From positions 435,016 through 499,015 of the forward strand of contig NZ_JALGCL010000002.1 in the NCBI RefSeq assembly GCF_022808325.1: a stretch of 64,000 nucleotides of DNA. The letters are read 5' to 3'. This document shows, in pieces, positions 57,836 to 64,000 of the stretch. Position 1 is the first letter of the stretch; the number at the start of each line of letters is the position of its first letter. The translations under genes were made by a program, and so were the position numbers. The notes under the pieces were generated by a model. That model did not search any database and was not told where the DNA came from. It worked only from the letters and a program-made list of their open reading frames with translations. Source of the DNA: Cognatiluteimonas sedimenti (GTDB taxonomy: Bacteria > Pseudomonadota > Gammaproteobacteria > Xanthomonadales > Xanthomonadaceae).

Positions 57836-58537
57836 TCAGGCCGCGGCCGAGAAACGGTAGCCGGCGCCGCGCACGGTCTGCACCATCGCGTCGAGCCGCG
57901 TCGGTTCCAGGGTCTTGCGCAGGCGGCGGATGTGCACGTCGACGGTGCGCTCCTCGACGTAGACGCTGCCGCCCCAGACATGGTCGAGCAGTTGCGAGCG
58001 GCTGTAGACGCGCTCGGGGTGGGTCATGAAGAAATGCAGCAGGCGGTATTCGGTGGGCCCGATGGGCACGGCTTCGTCGTGGCCATCGACGCGGGCGTAG
58101 ACGCGGTGCGCGGCGCCATCGATGCGCAACGCACCGACGGCGATGCTGCCGTCCTCATCGTCCTCGCGCGCACGACGCATGACCGCGCGGATCCGCGCCA
58201 GCAGTTCCCGCGCAGAGAACGGCTTTACCACGTAGTCGTCGACGCCGGCCTCGAGCCCGCCGACGCGATCGTTCTCCTCGCCGCGCGCGGTCAGCATGAT
58301 GATCGGCACCTCGCGGGTGAGGGCGTCCTTGCGCCAGCGCCGCGCCAGCTCCAGGCCGCTGGTGCCCGGCAGCATCCAGTCGAGCAGGATCAGGTCGGGG
58401 ACGCGGTCGGCGATCGCGGCCTGCGCCTCGCGGGCGTCGCCGGCGTGCGCCGGTTCGTAGTCGCCCTTGCGCAGCGCGAACGCGACCATGTCGCGGATCG
58501 CGGGTTCATCGTCGACGATCAGGATGCGCTTCTGCAT
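57836..58537 (-). CDS. phoB: Phosphate-regulon response regulator PhoB
   Basis: 233 aa. Receiver domain with phosphorylated Asp53 (LILLDWMLPG), Thr in MLTARG and Lys in YVVKPF; OmpR-type winged helix at about 135-230 (PIGPTEYRLLHFFMTHPERVYSRSQLLDHVWG, EERTVDVHIRRLRKTLEP). MQKRILIVDDEPAIRDMV at 58537 is the family start. First gene of the phosphate operon, with a Pho box upstream, so autoactivated. Confidence 0.97.
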   Translation of the reverse strand: MQKRILIVDDEPAIRDMVAFALRKGDYEPAHAGDAREAQAAIADRVPDLILLDWMLPGTSGLELARRWRKDALTREVPIIMLTARGEENDRVGGLEAGVDDYVVKPFSARELLARIRAVMRRAREDDEDGSIAVGALRIDGAAHRVYARVDGHDEAVPIGPTEYRLLHFFMTHPERVYSRSQLLDHVWGGSVYVEERTVDVHIRRLRKTLEPTRLDAMVQTVRGAGYRFSAAA

Positions 58538-58570
58538 GGCGGGGCTGTGGTGGTGGCTCCGGTTGCCGGC

Positions 58571-58604
58571 ATTAGACGACACTTTCATGACTGTCCGGTG
58601 ACAG
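58571..58604 (-). promoter_or_regulatory. Pho box and -10 of the phoBR-ppk-ppx operon
   Basis: Minus strand, plus 58583-58604: CTGTCACCGGA then CAGTCATGAAA, two 11-bp direct repeats matching the Pho-box unit (TGTCA-N6-AGTCA). A -10 TCTAAT (plus 58571-58576) lies about 11 bp after the second half-site, the standard class-II Pho geometry replacing a -35. Predicted +1 near 58564. It implies positive autoregulation and phosphate-starvation induction of ppk and ppx. Confidence 0.75.
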
Positions 58605-58889
58605 GGAGAAAGATGGCCTTGCGCCGCGGAATACCGTGGCGGGGCGCGCGTCCCGGGCAAGGCGGCACCCGTAGCTCCTCGTTATTGGCTGGGTTGTGCC
58701 GCGTCGCCCGGGACGCCCCCGATACCGGGGCGACCTGGTGGAACTTGCCGTGAGGCAACGCGCTGCGTTGCGGCGCTGGCGATTGAAACGACAAGCCCCG
58801 CGTTGCAGGGGAGGTCGGGCGCCCGCGCCCTGGGCTCCCGTGGACCTCCCGGCCCTAATCCAGAAGATGCGGGAACCCGGCCTGCACTG
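58605..58889. other. Non-coding spacer between phoB and the bepA-like gene
   Basis: No credible ORF. It holds several GC-rich inverted repeats: CGCCCC/GGGGCG with a 7-nt loop (58714-58732), and GGGAGGTC/GACCTCCC with a 26-nt loop (58809-58850). The latter lies about 40 bp after the bepA stop and may serve as its terminator, though it has no T-run. Nothing else recognised. Confidence 0.4.
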
Positions 58890-60482
58890 CTACCGCCGAT
58901 CCAGGTCCTCGTCGCGGATGCCCTGGCGGCGCAGTTCCAGCACCGTCGGGGTGATGGCCGCGATCCGCGCGTCGATGCGGGCGCGGGCGTAGTAGTCGAC
59001 GTCGTCGCGCTTCTTCAGGATGTTGAGCTGCACCAACGCCTGTTCCGGGCGGCCGTTGAGGTAGGCGGCCTCGGCATAGGCTTCGCCGGCGCGGACCGGG
59101 TCCCCGGCGATCTCGCTGGCGCGGGCGAAGGTCTGCTGGAACACCGGATCTTCCGTGGCGCTGCCCAACAGCGGCCGCAGCAGCGCCTGCGCGCGCTTGC
59201 CCGCGGCCGGGGTATTGCGCTCGGCGAGCATCCCCGCATGGGTCAATGCCACCGCCCGGTTGTTCGGCATGCGCGCCGACAATGCGTCGAAGCGCGCATC
59301 GGCGGCGGCGGTCTTGCCCGAGCGCGCCTCGGCCTGGGCCAGCGCCAAAGCCAGCCACACGTCGCCGGGATGCGCCGCCAGCAGCGGTTCCAGTTCGGCA
59401 GCAGCCTCGCCCGCATGGCCGTCAAGGTAGTGCGCCAGCGCCAGCCCGTAGCGCTGCGCATCGTCCAGCTTGCCGGCGCGGGCAATGCGGTCGTATTCGC
59501 GCACCGCGGCCGCGGGGGTGTCGGCGCTGAGCACGCGCATGCGCTCGTGCGCCCACGGGAACTGCCCGCTGGCGCCGCCCGCGCCCGCGCTTGCGGCAAT
59601 CCGCAGCGAGGCTGGCAGCAACGGATTGTCGCTGGCGACGGCGCTGGGCACGAACGGCCGCTCCTCCCCGGCCATCTGCCGGGCGCGGTCGCGCGCCTCG
59701 CTGATGCGGGTGGTCGTCACCGGATGGGTCTGCAGGTAGTCGGGCGTGCCCTCGCGGCTGCCATCGAGGTTGCTGCGCACCACGGACTGCAACTGCGCGA
59801 AGAAGCCCGCCATCGCCGCCGGGTCGTAGCCGGCGCGGGCCAGGGTGCGGATGCCGATGCGGTCGGCCTCGGATTCGTTGCCCCGGGTGTAGTCGATCTG
59901 CCGCTGCGCCATCAGCCCCTGGGCCGACATCACCGCCGCCATCATCGCGTCGTCGCTCGAGTTCCCGCCGCTGCTCTGCGCCACGGCGATGGCGCCCAGC
60001 ATCGCCAGCAGGATCGGGATGCTGTCGCGCTGTGCGCGTTCCACCGCGCGCAGCACGTGCGACTGGGTGACGTGGGCAATTTCGTGCGACATCACCGCGG
60101 CCACCTCGTCCTCGCTGTCGGCGGCGAGGACCAGCCCGGCGTTGACCGCAATGTATCCGCCCAGGGTGGCGAAGGCGTTGATGTCGCGCTGGCGCAGCAG
60201 GAAAAAGGTGAAGCGCTGCTTGGGATTGTCGCTGGAGGCGCCAAGGCGCTCGCCGATGGCCTGCAGCCACCCGCCCAGCAGGGGATCGTCGAGGGTGTAG
60301 CCGTAATTGCGCAGCTGGCTCAGCATCATCGCGCCGTACTGCTCCTGCTGCGCCGGCGACAGTACCCCGGCGGCCGAGGAGCCGATGTCCGGCAAACGGG
60401 TGTCCTGCGCGGCCCCTGCGGCAGGCAGCAGCACGGCGGCGATGGCGAGCGTCAGGACGGCGGCGGCGTTGGCGGGGCGCAT
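58890..60482 (-). CDS. bepA: M48-family metalloprotease with TPR domain (BepA/YfgC-like)
   Basis: 530 aa. Signal peptide (cleavage near GAAQD). Zincin site HEIAH with His133, Glu134 and His137, and a third ligand Glu203 in NESEADR. The C-terminal half (about 330-500) is TPR-like helical repeats (AQRYGLALAHYLDGHAGEAAAELEPLLAAHPGDVWLALALAQAEARSG). E. coli BepA is a periplasmic protease/chaperone that helps LptD assembly and degrades stalled outer-membrane proteins; the same role is likely. Monocistronic, divergent from grxC. Confidence 0.92.
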   Translation of the reverse strand: MRPANAAAVLTLAIAAVLLPAAGAAQDTRLPDIGSSAAGVLSPAQQEQYGAMMLSQLRNYGYTLDDPLLGGWLQAIGERLGASSDNPKQRFTFFLLRQRDINAFATLGGYIAVNAGLVLAADSEDEVAAVMSHEIAHVTQSHVLRAVERAQRDSIPILLAMLGAIAVAQSSGGNSSDDAMMAAVMSAQGLMAQRQIDYTRGNESEADRIGIRTLARAGYDPAAMAGFFAQLQSVVRSNLDGSREGTPDYLQTHPVTTTRISEARDRARQMAGEERPFVPSAVASDNPLLPASLRIAASAGAGGASGQFPWAHERMRVLSADTPAAAVREYDRIARAGKLDDAQRYGLALAHYLDGHAGEAAAELEPLLAAHPGDVWLALALAQAEARSGKTAAADARFDALSARMPNNRAVALTHAGMLAERNTPAAGKRAQALLRPLLGSATEDPVFQQTFARASEIAGDPVRAGEAYAEAAYLNGRPEQALVQLNILKKRDDVDYYARARIDARIAAITPTVLELRRQGIRDEDLDRR

Positions 60483-60656
60483 GGGAACTCGGCAGGGAAA
60501 GCAGCGAATGCAGGAGGATGCCGGGCAGTGCCCGGGCCGGAGTGAACCCGCGGTTAATCCGCGATGCCCCGATATTGCCGGCAGGCGACTGGAAAAGCAC
60601 GGCGGCCGTACCCATATTGGACCCTCCCGCTAGCAGCAAGTTTCCGGAGAATTTCC

Positions 60657-60953
60657 TTGAGCGAGCAGTCCGGCGCGGCCAGCGCCAATACGCCGAAGAT
60701 CACCCTGTACACGTCGGCGATGTGCGGCTACTGCGTGGCCGCGAAGAATTTCCTCAAGAGCCGGGGCCTGGCCTGGGACGAGATCCGGGTCGACCTGGAG
60801 CCAGGCGAGCGCGACCGCATGGTCGCCCGTGCCCGTCGCACCAGCGTGCCGCAGATCTTCGTCGGCGAAACCCACGTCGGTGGCTACGACGACCTGATGG
60901 CGCTGCACCGCGCCGGCAAGCTCGAGCCGTTGCTCGCGGGCGAGGCGGCATGA
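60657..60953 (+). CDS. grxC: Glutaredoxin 3
   Basis: 98 aa from a TTG start. Glutathione-dependent disulfide reductase. ITLYTSAMCGYCVAAKNFL holds the CGYC active site (Cys23, Cys26); TSVPQIFVGETHVGGYDDL is the cis-Pro and GSH-binding region. No ATG fits: the only in-frame one (60564) would add 31 residues unlike glutaredoxin. TTG 60657 has a good Shine-Dalgarno (GGAGA) 6 nt upstream. The stop overlaps the next gene (ATGA). A possible -10 is GTTAAT at 60553-60558. Confidence 0.92.
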   Translation: MSEQSGAASANTPKITLYTSAMCGYCVAAKNFLKSRGLAWDEIRVDLEPGERDRMVARARRTSVPQIFVGETHVGGYDDLMALHRAGKLEPLLAGEAA

Positions 60954-61342
60954 GCACGGGCGGCGACGACGATCGCATCGCCCAGTTCACCGCGTTCCGC
61001 CAGCGGATGAACGAGCGCATCCTGGCCGAACCCAACCAGGTGGTTCGGCGGTTCTTCGCGCTCGACACCCAGGCCTACCAGGCCGGCGCGCTGGACGTGA
61101 AGACCAAGGAACTGCTCGGCCTGGTCGCCTCGCTGGTGCTGCGCTGCGACGACTGCATCAGCTACCACGTCGCCCAGTGCAAGGAAGCCGGCGTGAACCG
61201 GGACGAGATGTTCGAGGCGTTCTCGGTCGGGCTGGTGGTGGGCGGTTCGATCGTGATTCCGCACCTGCGCCGCGCGGTCGATTTCCTGGATCGGCTGGAG
61301 TCCGGCGCGGCCGGGCCCACGGCGGCGCACGACCACGGCTGA
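60950..61342 (+). CDS. AhpD-like carboxymuconolactone decarboxylase family protein
   Basis: 130 aa. It carries the full AhpD catalytic signature: Glu54, eleven residues, Cys66-x2-Cys69, x3, His73 (KELLGLVASLVLRCDDCISYH). AhpD-type proteins are alkylhydroperoxidases or thiol reductants for a peroxiredoxin. The CxxC argues against a plain decarboxylase, which lacks these cysteines. Co-translated with glutaredoxin (ATGA), so a thiol-redox role is likely. Confidence 0.9.
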   Translation: MSTGGDDDRIAQFTAFRQRMNERILAEPNQVVRRFFALDTQAYQAGALDVKTKELLGLVASLVLRCDDCISYHVAQCKEAGVNRDEMFEAFSVGLVVGGSIVIPHLRRAVDFLDRLESGAAGPTAAHDHG

Positions 61343-61464
61343 CCCGAACCGGGCGGTCGCAGCGCCCCCTGGACCTGCAGCGAGCGCCTGCTTCCGGCAT
61401 AATTCCGCGGCTCACACACGGCGCCGTACGGCTGGTACCGCGCCCACCAGTTCGGAAACCCCCA

Positions 61465-62472
61465 ATGACCCAGACGATCACGGTCATCCGCGGCGACGGT
61501 ATCGGCCCGGAGATCATGGATGCCACCCTGCACGTGCTCGACGCGATGGACGTCGGCCTGCAATACGAATTCGCGGACGCAGGCCTCGTGGCGCTGGAAA
61601 CGACCGGCGAGCTGCTGCCGGCCGCGACCATGGACTCGATCCGCCGCAACCGGGTCGCGCTGAAGAGCCCGCTGACCACGCCGGTCGGTGGCGGCTTCTC
61701 CTCGATCAACGTCGAGCTGCGCAAGCGCTTCGACCTGTACGCCAACGTGCGTCCGGCCAAGTCGTTCCCCAACACCAGGTCGCGCTTCCCATCGGGGGTG
61801 GACCTGATCACGGTGCGCGAGAATACCGAGGGTGCCTACAGCGCCGAGGGCCAGGAGCTTTCGCCCGACGGCGACACCGCGACCTCGATCACCAAGACTA
61901 CCCGCCGCGGCTCCGAGCGCATCGTCCGCTACGCCTTCGACCTGGCGCGCCGCACCGGCCGCAAGCAGGTCACGGTGGTGCACAAGGCCAACATCCTGAA
62001 GTCGACCTCGGGGCTGTTCTTGAAGGTCGCGCGCGAGGTCGCCGCGCAGTACCCGGACATCCAGTGCAACGAGCTGATCGTCGACAACTGCTGCATGCAA
62101 CTGGTGATGCGGCCGGAGCAGTTCGACATCATCGTCACCACCAACCTGTTCGGCGACATCATTTCCGACCTGTGCGCGGGGCTGGTGGGCGGCCTCGGGC
62201 TGGCCCCGGGCGCCAACATCGGTACCGACGCGGCGATCTTCGAGGCGGTGCATGGCACCGCGCCGGACATCGCCGGGCAGGGCAAGGCCAATCCCTGTGC
62301 CTTGCTGCTGGGCGCGGCGCAGATGCTCGACCATCTCGGGCTGCCGGAGAAGGCCACGCGCCTGCGCGAGGCCATCGTCGCCACACTGGAAGCGAAGGAC
62401 TCGCTGACCCCCGACCTGGGCGGCAGCGGCAACACCCAGGCCTTCGCCAAGGCGATCGCCAGCCGCGTCTGA
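61465..62472 (+). CDS. icd: NAD-dependent isocitrate dehydrogenase
   Basis: 335 aa, a short beta-decarboxylating dehydrogenase. It oxidises isocitrate to 2-oxoglutarate in the TCA cycle. The substrate-binding set matches IDH: Ser80, Asn82, Arg86 (SSINVELR), Arg96 (LYANVRP) and Tyr125 (ENTEGAYSAEG), with metal Asp231/Asp235 in DIISDL. At the cofactor site, where NADP enzymes have Lys-Tyr after HGTAP, this has Asp268-Ile269, the NAD-type pair. It differs from E. coli Icd (416 aa, NADP). A possible -10 (CATAAT) lies at 61398-61403. Homoisocitrate dehydrogenase is a less likely alternative. Confidence 0.9.
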   Translation: MTQTITVIRGDGIGPEIMDATLHVLDAMDVGLQYEFADAGLVALETTGELLPAATMDSIRRNRVALKSPLTTPVGGGFSSINVELRKRFDLYANVRPAKSFPNTRSRFPSGVDLITVRENTEGAYSAEGQELSPDGDTATSITKTTRRGSERIVRYAFDLARRTGRKQVTVVHKANILKSTSGLFLKVAREVAAQYPDIQCNELIVDNCCMQLVMRPEQFDIIVTTNLFGDIISDLCAGLVGGLGLAPGANIGTDAAIFEAVHGTAPDIAGQGKANPCALLLGAAQMLDHLGLPEKATRLREAIVATLEAKDSLTPDLGGSGNTQAFAKAIASRV

Positions 62473-62500
62473 ATGCCGCGGCTGCCGGCGTGCCTGCGCG

Positions 62501-62529
62501 TTGACAGCGCCGGCGACGCTCCGGACAAT
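62501..62529 (+). promoter_or_regulatory. tRNA operon promoter
   Basis: TTGACA (62501-62506), 17-bp spacer, GACAAT (62524-62529): a near-consensus sigma-70 promoter 60 bp before tRNA-Pro. Strongest -35 in the window, fitting a stable-RNA operon. Confidence 0.8.
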
Positions 62530-62588
62530 GGCCGGCCTTTCGTGGCGTTGGCGCGTGCGGAAGTCCAGGGTTCGGCCGGCCACAATGG

Positions 62589-62665
62589 CGGGGTATAGCG
62601 CAGTCTGGTAGCGCGCCTGCTTTGGGAGCAGGATGTCGGGGGTTCGAATCCCTCTACCCCGACCA
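62589..62665 (+). tRNA. tRNA-Pro (TGG)
   Basis: Complete 77-nt cloverleaf with encoded CCA. Acceptor CGGGGTA pairs with TACCCCG; anticodon loop TTTGGGA with anticodon TGG at 62623-62625; T-loop GGTTCGAATCC. First of a four-tRNA run. Confidence 0.97.
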
Positions 62666-62705
62666 CCGCCTGCAGGCCAGGGCATCGATGCGACAATCCG
62701 GCCGG

Positions 62706-62782
62706 GCGCCCGTAGCTCAACCGGATAGAGCACCGGCCTTCTAAGCCGGCGGTTGCAGGTTCGAGTCCTGCCGGGCGCGCCA
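62706..62782 (+). tRNA. tRNA-Arg (TCT)
   Basis: 77 nt with CCA. Acceptor GCGCCCG pairs with CGGGCGC; anticodon stem CCGGC/GCCGG; anticodon TCT at 62740-62742; T-loop GGTTCGAGTCC. It decodes AGA/AGG, rare codons in this GC-rich genome. Confidence 0.97.
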
Positions 62783-62797
62783 CGCAGTGCTGATTTG

Positions 62798-62874
<77 letters not shown>

Positions 62875-62887
62875 AATTCGGATTTGC

Positions 62888-62893
62888 TACAAT
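62888..62893 (+). promoter_or_regulatory. Possible internal promoter -10 before tRNA-Lys
   Basis: TACAAT in an AT-rich 27-bp spacer, 8 nt before tRNA-Lys. Its -35 position would fall inside the 3' end of tRNA-His (ATCCAC), a poor match. It may boost tRNA-Lys separately from the operon promoter. Confidence 0.4.
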
Positions 62894-62901
62894 TTTCCCG
62901 C

Positions 62902-62977
62902 GGGCCGTTAGCTCAGTTGGTAGAGCAGTTGACTCTTAATCAATAGGTCCAAGGTTCGAATCCTTGACGGCCCACCA
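62902..62977 (+). tRNA. tRNA-Lys (CTT)
   Basis: 76 nt with CCA. Acceptor GGGCCGT pairs with ACGGCCC; anticodon CTT at 62935-62937; T-loop GGTTCGAATCC. Last of the four-tRNA run, followed directly by a terminator. Confidence 0.97.
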
Positions 62978-62985
62978 TCCGCGAA

Positions 62986-63016
62986 ACGCCCGGCCCCGCG
63001 CCGGGCGTTTTTTTTT
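62986..63016 (+). terminator. Rho-independent terminator of the tRNA operon
   Basis: Stem ACGCCCGG (62986-62993) / CCGGGCGT (63001-63008), 7-nt loop, then nine T (63008-63016). It starts 9 nt after tRNA-Lys, so tRNA-Leu must have its own promoter. Confidence 0.95.
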
Positions 63017-63030
63017 GCGGACGGTCCCGT

Positions 63031-63146
63031 GGGAGAAGCAGGTGGCCCGCCATTCGCGGGACACGCCGCGAGTACGTCCATGTAGGCTCATCGGCGACAT
63101 CCATGTCGCCGAAGGTCCCGCGAATGGCGGGCCACCTGCTTCTCCC
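63031..63146. repeat. Nested hairpin element A: 32-bp perfect inverted repeat
   Basis: Left arm 63031-63062 and right arm 63115-63146 are exact reverse complements over 32 bp (outer end GGGAGAAGCAGG, inner end TTCGCGGGAC). The 52-nt middle contains a second perfect palindrome, CGGCGACAT-CC-ATGTCGCCG (63092-63111). The folded strand would be a long stem carrying an inner hairpin. No ORF, no transposase. Resembles a MITE or compound REP element. Confidence 0.8.
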
Positions 63147-63208
63147 AGACGAGCCGGCGCTTGAAGGGAAAAAAGCAGCCAGACCCCCCGAATCTCCAAG
63201 CTCGCGTA

Positions 63209-63322
63209 GTCGCCGCCCGGCGGGCTGGGGTGCGGAGAGTGGACCATGGATGGTCCACGACCGGACTTAGAGACAGGATGTCGTCAGGAAGGCGCAGCAC
63301 CCCCGGCCCGCCGGGCGGCGAC
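63209..63322. repeat. Nested hairpin element B
   Basis: Left arm GTCGCCGCCCGGCGGGC followed by TGGGGTGC (63209-63233) pairs with the right arm 63297-63322, 17 bp exact then one mismatch/indel. The middle holds a perfect GTGGACCA-TGGA-TGGTCCAC hairpin (63239-63258). Similar size and two-level design to element A, with an ATGGAT core in its inner palindrome. Confidence 0.7.
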
Positions 63323-63374
63323 TCCCCCCCGAAGCTCGTTCCCGCAATGATCGCTGGCCAGTCCTCTGACCCGA

Positions 63375-63424
63375 AGACAGGATGTCGTCGGGAGGGCGCA
63401 GCACACCGCCCGTCGGGCGGCGAC
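63375..63424. repeat. Direct-repeat copy of the right part of element B
   Basis: 63375-63424 repeats 63271-63322: AGACAGGATGTCGTC, then GGA-GGCGCAGCAC, ending GGGCGGCGAC, with a few substitutions and a 2-bp length difference. It lacks the left arm, so it looks like a half element left by recombination or partial duplication. Confidence 0.75.
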
Positions 63425-63496
63425 CGTGTCCGAGGCCGAGTTTCGATCCCGGCGGAAGGAGGGGCAGATTCGTGCGCCATGGCGGGCGGCGGCCTT

Positions 63497-63502
63497 AGAA
63501 TC
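63497..63502 (+). promoter_or_regulatory. tRNA-Leu promoter, -10 element
   Basis: TAGAAT followed by CGCGG, ending 10 nt before the tRNA, so the primary transcript would begin only a few nt upstream of mature tRNA-Leu. Needed because the upstream tRNA operon is terminated at 63016. -35 weak. Confidence 0.5.
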
Positions 63503-63512
63503 GCGGCCAGCG

Positions 63513-63599
<87 letters not shown>

Positions 63600-63817
63600 C
63601 AGGCGGAAATCCGCGGGGCAGGCCCCAGCGAGCGCTTGCGGACGCCGTGGCCCGGATCTGCGTCCACGATTCGCGCCAGCGGCGCTGGCGGCAGGCCGCC
63701 AAATCAGCGAAACTACCGCGTTCCGCCGCCTTCCGGTGCGTGCTCATGCCGCGCCGGGACGGCCCGACAAGTCAACGCAACGTGCCGTGGCCCCCGGCCG
63801 CGGTTGCAGGAGTGGGT

Positions 63818-64000
63818 ATGCCAGCTTCAGATACGCAGGTCTCGGTCGAATCCGTCGGTAACCTCGAGCGTCGCATGACCCTCCGCCTCCCGGCCGAGCG
63901 GCTGGAAACCCAGGTCGGCGGCCGCCTGCGCGAGATCGCCAGGACCGCCCGGATCAAGGGCTTCCGCCCCGGCAAGGTGCCGACCAAGGTGGTCGAGCAG
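63818..64000 (+). CDS. tig: Trigger factor, 5' part only
   Basis: First 61 codons, running off the right edge. [55 protein letters not shown] is the ribosome-binding domain of trigger factor, with the GFRPGKVP signature that docks on L23. A Shine-Dalgarno (AGGAG, 63808-63812) precedes the ATG at 5 nt. The ribosome-associated chaperone/prolyl isomerase; in this group it is normally followed by clpP-clpX-lon, outside this window. Confidence 0.96.
   Translation, partial: MPASDTQVSVESVGNLERRMTLRLPAERLETQVGGRLREIARTARIKGFRPGKVPTKVVEQ

Noticed and set aside
63031..63146. Terminal inverted repeats of an insertion sequence
   Set aside because: The 52-bp interior cannot encode a transposase and none lies nearby. 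Kept as a non-coding repeat instead.
63271..63424. Two similar ~50-bp direct repeats as a possible CRISPR
   Set aside because: Only two copies, imperfect and of unequal length, one being part of an inverted-repeat element. No cas genes nearby.

Overview
The window is about 64 kb of very GC-rich, gene-dense bacterial chromosome. Gene content and order point to the Xanthomonadaceae/Lysobacteraceae (Lysobacter/Luteimonas/Xanthomonas relatives). The evidence is the rpsB-tsf, map-glnD-dapD-arsC-like-dapE run, a phoB-phoR-ppk-ppx operon, an NAD-type isocitrate dehydrogenase, and a tRNA Pro-Arg-His-Lys-Leu cluster directly before tig. Family placement is inference from synteny and protein resemblance; no database was searched.

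Layout. 1-1065: 5' end of a cation diffusion facilitator gene, then pyrH. 1127-8485: a LysR regulator divergent from an RND efflux operon (small membrane ORF, adaptor, MexF-like pump, outer-membrane channel), sitting between pyrH and tsf. 8503-16656: tsf and rpsB on the minus strand, then map, glnD, dapD, an ArsC/Spx-like gene and dapE on the plus strand. 16771-26553: mainly minus-strand housekeeping and envelope genes (ring-cleaving dioxygenase, tpm, parC, acyltransferase plus M15 peptidase), and an operon of SPFH protein, ribbon-helix-helix (RHH) protein, DUF4177 protein and alpha/beta hydrolase. 26652-38965: purT, bpt, tesB, an amidase, rlmKL, a lipid-type methyltransferase, two pirins and nfi. 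39043-45336: mfd, GNAT, a second CDF transporter and rlmJ. 45494-50828: a GntR-ABC ATPase-permease-S9 peptidase operon with a clear operator. 50860-58604: PAP2 phosphatase plus glycosyltransferase next to the Pho operon. 58890-62472: bepA-like protease, grxC, AhpD-like protein and isocitrate dehydrogenase. 62501-64000: five tRNAs, a hairpin-repeat region and the start of tig.

Regulation. Several control signals can be read directly. Tandem palindromes lie over the SPFH operon promoter, whose own RHH protein is the obvious candidate binder. A perfect 8-bp inverted repeat lies over the gntR promoter. A Pho box lies upstream of phoB, and a weaker one upstream of the neighbouring glycosyltransferase. 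Many genes show a good -10 hexamer but no recognisable -35. In a recurring subset the -10 lies exactly 6-7 nt before the ATG, which predicts leaderless mRNAs (map, rlmJ, bpt, amidase, M15 peptidase, nfi).

I found no CRISPR array, transposase, integrase or prophage. The most unusual non-coding stretch is 63031-63424, between tRNA-Lys and tRNA-Leu. It holds two nested hairpin elements and a partial copy, all built around a palindromic ATGGAT core.
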